Assembly (NCBI GenBank): GCA_023265735.1
Contig: JAHFSN010000040.1
Coordinates: 1-9,955 of the forward strand
Reading direction: 5' to 3'
DNA: 9,955 nucleotides
Source of the DNA: Spirochaetaceae bacterium
Lineage (GTDB): Bacteria > Spirochaetota > Spirochaetia > JABEVK01
The translations under genes and the position numbers were made by a program. Numbering within the stretch: position 1 is the first letter of the stretch; each line of letters starts with the position of its first letter. Positions 7,032 to 9,955 of the stretch are shown one piece after another. The notes beneath the pieces are model-generated. The model did not search any database and was not told where the DNA came from. It saw only the letters and a list, made by a program, of their open reading frames with translations.

Positions 7032-7385
7032 TCATCTATTCGAGGGATGGTACCCTCGGGGTTCCCAGGGTTCGTCCTGCTCCAAACAGAGGGACTCCAG
7101 GGCTTCAATCTCGTCCCGGTAGTCGTCGACCCCTTCCCTCCGGGCCAGGAGGGAGACCACCTCAAACACAAAGGCCGCCTCCCCCTCGGTCTTCCAGTCG
7201 GCCTGCAATCGGGCATTGCCATGGGTTCCCAGGTCAAGCTGAAACCGCAGGCGATTCTCCAGGGCAGGCAAGTTGACGCCCCCCACGTAGAGAGCCCGGC
7301 CCGAGTTCCGGTGGCGGATCCGGAGCACGCCCATGGCCGGCTTGGTTTCGTGGTATTCCCGAACGAGGTCGCGTCGGGATTTCAT
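7032..7385 (-). CDS. Small GIY-YIG-domain protein
   Basis: A 117-residue protein with a degenerate GIY-YIG signature: GVLRI at 19-23 (GIY position) and LYVGG at 32-36 (YIG position). NRLRFQLDLGTHGNARLQADW (44-64) and GEAAFVFEV (68-76) follow, as in small single-domain GIY-YIG proteins. Family members are nucleases that cut DNA with a metal ion. Whether this one is active cannot be read from sequence, because Tyr is replaced by Leu in the first motif. The start is ATG 7385, which overlaps the stop of the preceding DUF2239 gene as ATGA and has CGGAG 5 nt upstream (7391-7395). An upstream in-frame extension to 7424 would lie wholly inside the DUF2239 gene and is less likely. The protein ends soon after the domain, so it carries no separate DNA-binding module. 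Confidence 0.75.
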   Translation of the reverse strand: MKSRRDLVREYHETKPAMGVLRIRHRNSGRALYVGGVNLPALENRLRFQLDLGTHGNARLQADWKTEGEAAFVFEVVSLLARREGVDDYRDEIEALESLCLEQDEPWEPRGYHPSNR

Positions 7386-7909
7386 GTCCACTCCGCCACG
7401 AACTCGGCCAGGTTTCCCGACCACCCCTCGGTGAGGAGTTTGAGCCTCATCCTGTCCCCCGCGTACAGGGCCCGGCTGGCCTCCTCAAACTGAGGTTCAT
7501 TGCCGGCCACGGCCCAGAGAATCTTCCCGAGGGCTTCCAGGCGTTTCTTGGGCTGGGAGGCCTCTTCGGCCATGGCTGCCTCCACCAAGCGGCGCAGGGT
7601 TCCCGACGCCCGGGCCGGCTGGGCGTTGAGCCAATCCCAGTGCCGAGGGAGCAGGGTCACTTCGGTACTCACCACGCCCAGCTTGGGGCGTCCTGGCCCC
7701 GTTTTGACCGGGGCGGGGAGGGCTCGGGCGAGGACGTCCTCCAGACGGCCCCGCCAGTCAAAATCGTGCTGCTGCCCCGTGAGGTGATCGAACACCAAAG
7801 GGGGCGGCGCCGAGTCGCGGAACGGATAGGCGGCGGTCAGAACTTCCGCAAGGGTTCCGGTGGCCAACCGGCGTGTCCAGCGGAATGCGGTGTATTGGTC
7901 CTTGTTCAT
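7382..7909 (-). CDS. DUF2239 family protein with ribbon-helix-helix-like segment
   Basis: A 175-residue protein matching the DUF2239 family as I recall it: an N-terminal YTAF...RLATGTLAEV segment, PLVFDHLTGQQHDFDWRG (37-54), the highly conserved GRPKLGVV (73-80) and EVTLLPRHWDWL (83-94), and a C-terminal FEEASRALYAGDR segment (131-143). The function of the family is unknown. Residues 83-113 (a short EVTLL strand, a PRHWDWL helix, then SGTLRRLVEAAM) resemble a ribbon-helix-helix DNA-binding fold; this is my inference. No signal peptide or membrane segment is present. The ATG at 7909 has no Shine-Dalgarno sequence, and a predicted -10 ends only 6 nt before it. The gene overlaps the GIY-YIG gene by ATGA, so translation of the two is probably coupled. 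Confidence 0.8.
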   Translation of the reverse strand: MNKDQYTAFRWTRRLATGTLAEVLTAAYPFRDSAPPPLVFDHLTGQQHDFDWRGRLEDVLARALPAPVKTGPGRPKLGVVSTEVTLLPRHWDWLNAQPARASGTLRRLVEAAMAEEASQPKKRLEALGKILWAVAGNEPQFEEASRALYAGDRMRLKLLTEGWSGNLAEFVAEWT

Positions 7910-7915
7910 GACCAG

Positions 7916-7944
7916 ATATTACCAGGGTAGAAATAAAAGATCAA
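7916..7944 (-). promoter_or_regulatory. Promoter of the DUF2239/GIY-YIG unit, probably giving a leaderless mRNA
   Basis: On the minus strand TTGATC (7944-7939) and TAATAT (7921-7916) are separated by 17 nt; each matches consensus at 4 of 6 positions. Only CTGGTC separates the -10 from the ATG at 7909, so initiation would fall at or within 1-2 nt of the start codon. This agrees with the lack of any Shine-Dalgarno sequence. Confidence 0.5.
7919..7930. promoter_or_regulatory. Candidate operator copy A (TTACCAGGGTAG)
   Basis: TACC-AG-GGTA is a short dyad that lies between the predicted -35 and -10 boxes and overlaps the latter. On the minus strand TACCCTGGTAATAT matches copy B at 13 of 14 positions. 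Binding here would occlude the promoter. Confidence 0.5.
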
Positions 7945-7946
7945 TA

Positions 7947-7958
7947 TTACCATGGTAA
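7947..7958. promoter_or_regulatory. Candidate operator copy B (TTACCATGGTAA)
   Basis: A perfect 12-bp palindrome just upstream of the predicted -35 box. Its centre is 28 bp from that of copy A, slightly under three helical turns. The repeat of a dyad motif at this spacing around a promoter suggests cooperative binding by a dimeric regulator, possibly the DUF2239 product itself. Confidence 0.5.
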
Positions 7959-7981
7959 AATCTTATCGGACAGACGTCCGA
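7957..7981 (-). terminator. Possible intrinsic terminator spanning the transporter stop codon
   Basis: On the minus strand TCGGAC-GTCT-GTCCGA (7981-7966) forms a 6-bp GC-rich hairpin with a 4-nt loop. TAAGATTTT follows. The stem includes the last codons of the transporter and the stop codon TAA directly follows it. The T-run is short (four T), so termination would be partial at best. Confidence 0.35.
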
Positions 7982-9180
7982 CGGTTCAGGAGGAGGAATC
8001 CCAGTCCCGCGGCCAGGGAGGCGCCGATCGAGAGGGACCACAGTCCCGCCAAGCCCAGAAACTGGACGACCAGGCCGCCGGCCGCGGGCGCCAGGGCGAA
8101 GCCAAGGCTTCCGACAAAGGCCGAGTACGCCTGAAAACTTCCCCGAGCCTCCCCGGGGCTCTGGGCCGTCACGAAGTCTCCCAGATGGACGGAGAACAGA
8201 ACCTCCCCCGTGGTCCAGACCACGGCCGACGCCACCAGTAGGGGGATGCCCGGGTGAAACAGAAAGACACTCAGGCCTGCCGCCACGAAAATCATGCTGC
8301 AGGTCATGGAGGCCAGGTTCGTCCACCCCTTGGTGAGCCGGAGAACCACGGGAGTGAGGACAAGGCACGTGACCGCGTTCACGGCCCAAACGAGCCCGAA
8401 CACCGAAGGTCCCCGGGCACCGAAGAGTTCGACAAGCTGGATGGACTGGGTAAAGATCATCTGGCCGTAGACCAGCTCGTAGACGAGAAACAGCAGGCTG
8501 AAAGGAAGGAGAACCCGATGCCGAAGGAAGGCCGACAGGGTGCCCTTGGGCGCGGGAGCGGGTTCCGCTGCGGCCCGGGGCCCGGTCTTTCGGGGAACAA
8601 ACCGCACCAAAACGAGCAGGGCCACCGCTGTGCTCAAACCGTCGATCCAGAACATCCAGCTCAGGGCGTGCTCAAAGAGCCATCCCGCGGCGACGGGGCC
8701 GATAGAGACCCCGAGGTTGATGCCTAGATAGATGAGGCTGAACGCGGCCCGGCGCGTCGATTCCTCACTGAGGTCGGCGACGAGGGCCGAAATGACGGGG
8801 CGCATGGCACCGACGAAGAAACCTGCCGCCACCATGGCCACGGCCGACACCAGGTGGGCCGGGGCGAACCCCACAGCGACGAGGAGCGTGCCGCTGGTCC
8901 CCAGGAAGACCACGAGGATATCCCTTCGTCCGTAGCGGTCGCTCAGGTGGCCGGCTACTAGGCCCCCGAGGCTTCCCAAGGCGGTGGCGAGGGTGACGAC
9001 CAGCCCCGCCAGAGGCAGGCTGAAACCTTGCACCTGGGTGAGGATGAGGGTGAGGAAGGGAACGACAAAGTCTCCCATGCGGTTGATGATTTGGACGAAA
9101 AAGAGGGCCTTGACGCCGGCCGAGAGCCTGTTCCAGGAAAACATGCGGGCATTCTGGGGGAAATCTGCTATCTTGAACAC
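7963..9180 (-). CDS. Major facilitator superfamily (MFS) transporter, DHA1-like
   Basis: A 405-residue inner-membrane secondary transporter with about twelve hydrophobic helices. TM1 covers ALFFVQIINRMGDFVVPFL, and the loop between TM2 and TM3 holds the MFS motif A as GHLSDRYGRR. A charged, Ala/Pro-rich central loop (PRKTGPRAAAEPAPAPKG) separates the two six-helix halves, and the protein ends just after TM12 (LGFLLLNRR). The layout fits a proton-driven exporter of drugs or metabolites; the substrate is unknown. The start is chosen at GTG 9180 because AGGAGG (plus-strand 9188-9193) lies 7 nt upstream. The first in-frame ATG, at 9144, gives a 393-residue protein with an equally normal MFS N-terminus but no ribosome binding site. 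The gene is divergent from the FAD-dehydrogenase gene and 53 bp upstream of the DUF2239 gene, which has its own promoter. Confidence 0.88.
   Translation of the reverse strand: MFKIADFPQNARMFSWNRLSAGVKALFFVQIINRMGDFVVPFLTLILTQVQGFSLPLAGLVVTLATALGSLGGLVAGHLSDRYGRRDILVVFLGTSGTLLVAVGFAPAHLVSAVAMVAAGFFVGAMRPVISALVADLSEESTRRAAFSLIYLGINLGVSIGPVAAGWLFEHALSWMFWIDGLSTAVALLVLVRFVPRKTGPRAAAEPAPAPKGTLSAFLRHRVLLPFSLLFLVYELVYGQMIFTQSIQLVELFGARGPSVFGLVWAVNAVTCLVLTPVVLRLTKGWTNLASMTCSMIFVAAGLSVFLFHPGIPLLVASAVVWTTGEVLFSVHLGDFVTAQSPGEARGSFQAYSAFVGSLGFALAPAAGGLVVQFLGLAGLWSLSIGASLAAGLGFLLLNRRTSVR
9169..9174 (+). promoter_or_regulatory. Possible extended -10 of the FAD-dehydrogenase gene
   Basis: TGCTATCTT (9166-9174) fits an extended -10 (TGn followed by TATCTT). 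The ATG at 9183 begins only 8 nt after it and no Shine-Dalgarno sequence is visible, which again suggests a leaderless or nearly leaderless message. No good -35 was found at 16-18 nt spacing. Confidence 0.35.
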
Positions 9181-9182
9181 CC

Positions 9183-9955
9183 ATGATCCTCCTGGTCCTC
9201 GATATCGACCTTCGGCCCGACCAGGCCGAGTCCTCCCTGGCGTCCGTGGCCGGCCGCCGCTACCATTCATCCCTCCGGCTCCACCGCATCGTGAAGAAGA
9301 GCCTCGATGCGCGAAAAAAGGACAGGATTGCAGTGAAGTACAGGGCCGTCTTCGAGGCCCCAGAGGCCGACAGGACCCGGCTGCTCCGCGAAGGGGCGGC
9401 GGTGTGGGAACCCGAGGTCGCCGAGACCGTGCAGCCCGCCCACCGTCGTCCCCGAGTCGTCATCGTCGGCACCGGGCCCGCGGGGCTCTTCTGCGCCCTG
9501 AGGCTCCTGGAGCATGGCGTGGTATGCACCGTCCTGGAACAGGGCAAACCGGTGGAGGAACGGCATCGGGACGTGGAGCGGCTGCGGACCGAAGGGGTTC
9601 TGGACCCCGACAGCAACATCGTCTTCGGAGAGGGGGGCGCCGGCACCTACTCCGACGGCAAGCTCACCACCCGCATCCACAAGCCTGGCATCAGCTGGGT
9701 CTTCGACCGCCTGGTCGACCACGGGGCCCCGCCCCACATCCTCTACGACGCCAAACCCCACGTGGGCACCGATGTGCTCTCCTCGGTGGTGGCCTCGATC
9801 CGCCGGCGCCTGGAGGCGGGAGGGACAGAGCTGCTCTTTGGCCAGAAGGTCACCGAGATCCTCCGCCACGAAGGGAATGCCATCGGCGTGGTGACCGCCT
9901 CGGGCCAGAGGTTCGACGCCGAGGCGGTGGACCTGGCCTGCGGCCACTCGGCACG
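9183..9955 (+). CDS. COG2509-like FAD-dependent dehydrogenase, N-terminal part (runs off window)
   Basis: 257 codons are visible and the frame remains open to the window end. Residues 1-80 form the short N-terminal domain of this family, with the typical RIVKKSLDARKKDRIAVKY segment. Residues 91-120 are a Rossmann FAD-binding region, with VVIVGTGPAGLF holding GTGPAG at 96-101 and a Glu (LEQG) closing the second strand. Residues 148-161 (FGEGGAGTYSDGKL) are the characteristic glycine-rich segment of uncharacterised FAD-dependent dehydrogenases. The cofactor is therefore FAD; the substrate is not known for the family. The ATG at 9183 fits the family N-terminus. It is only 2 bp from the GTG start of the divergent transporter, so at least one promoter must lie inside the other gene's coding region. 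Confidence 0.88.
   Translation, partial: MILLVLDIDLRPDQAESSLASVAGRRYHSSLRLHRIVKKSLDARKKDRIAVKYRAVFEAPEADRTRLLREGAAVWEPEVAETVQPAHRRPRVVIVGTGPAGLFCALRLLEHGVVCTVLEQGKPVEERHRDVERLRTEGVLDPDSNIVFGEGGAGTYSDGKLTTRIHKPGISWVFDRLVDHGAPPHILYDAKPHVGTDVLSSVVASIRRRLEAGGTELLFGQKVTEILRHEGNAIGVVTASGQRFDAEAVDLACGHSA

Noticed and set aside
9822..9833. GGGACAGAGCTG, resembling the transposase-associated repeat
   Set aside because: It lies within an in-frame coding stretch of the FAD-dehydrogenase and lacks any partner copy or inverted match nearby. A chance 12-base match is likely.
9267..9947. A 226-codon minus-strand open frame at the right end
   Set aside because: It is antisense to the FAD-binding gene, whose GTGPAG and FGEGGAGTYSDGKL motifs are unmistakable in the plus-strand frame.

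Overview
The window comes from a GC-rich bacterial chromosome with strong G/C bias at third codon positions. The largest gene encodes a giant fused CoA-type activase with a double-cubane/2-hydroxyacyl-CoA-dehydratase-like half. Such oxygen-sensitive electron-transfer ATPases point to an anaerobe or facultative anaerobe, for example Acidobacteriota (Holophagae-like), Desulfobacterota or a Gram-positive anaerobe. I cannot assign the phylum from sequence alone. No rRNA, tRNA, CRISPR array, prophage or integrase is visible. No gap between genes exceeds 300 bp.

Layout, left to right. (1) 1-1147, minus strand: a GT-A-fold glycosyltransferase followed by the N-terminal end of a SAM-dependent methyltransferase that runs off the left edge. 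A good sigma70-type promoter precedes the pair. (2) 1232-1868, plus strand: a REP-associated Y1 (HUH) transposase-like gene with its own repeats (GGGGACAGAG, twice direct and once inverted) just upstream. The residue at the catalytic tyrosine position appears to be Asn. (3) 1915-6929, minus strand: a TetR-family regulator and, overlapping its end, the 1454-residue activase. A 16-bp perfect palindrome overlapping the regulator's promoter suggests autoregulation of the pair. (4) 7032-7909, minus strand: a two-gene unit, a DUF2239 protein and a small GIY-YIG-domain protein joined by an ATGA stop/start overlap. The promoter carries two copies of a palindromic motif and is placed so that the transcript would be leaderless or nearly so. 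(5) 7963-9180, minus strand: a 12-TM major facilitator superfamily transporter. (6) 9183-9955, plus strand: the N-terminal part of a COG2509-like FAD-dependent dehydrogenase, divergent from the transporter, with the two start codons only 2 bp apart if the transporter uses its GTG start.

How the genes may work together: the TetR protein probably controls the activase, which by family knowledge uses ATP to drive a low-potential electron transfer inside a fused reductase polypeptide. The DUF2239/GIY-YIG pair looks like a self-regulated cassette of unknown role. The glycosyltransferase and methyltransferase probably belong to a surface-polysaccharide or other glycan modification locus extending to the left. 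The transposase-like gene sits between two host transcription units and ends 46 bp from the convergent end of the activase gene.
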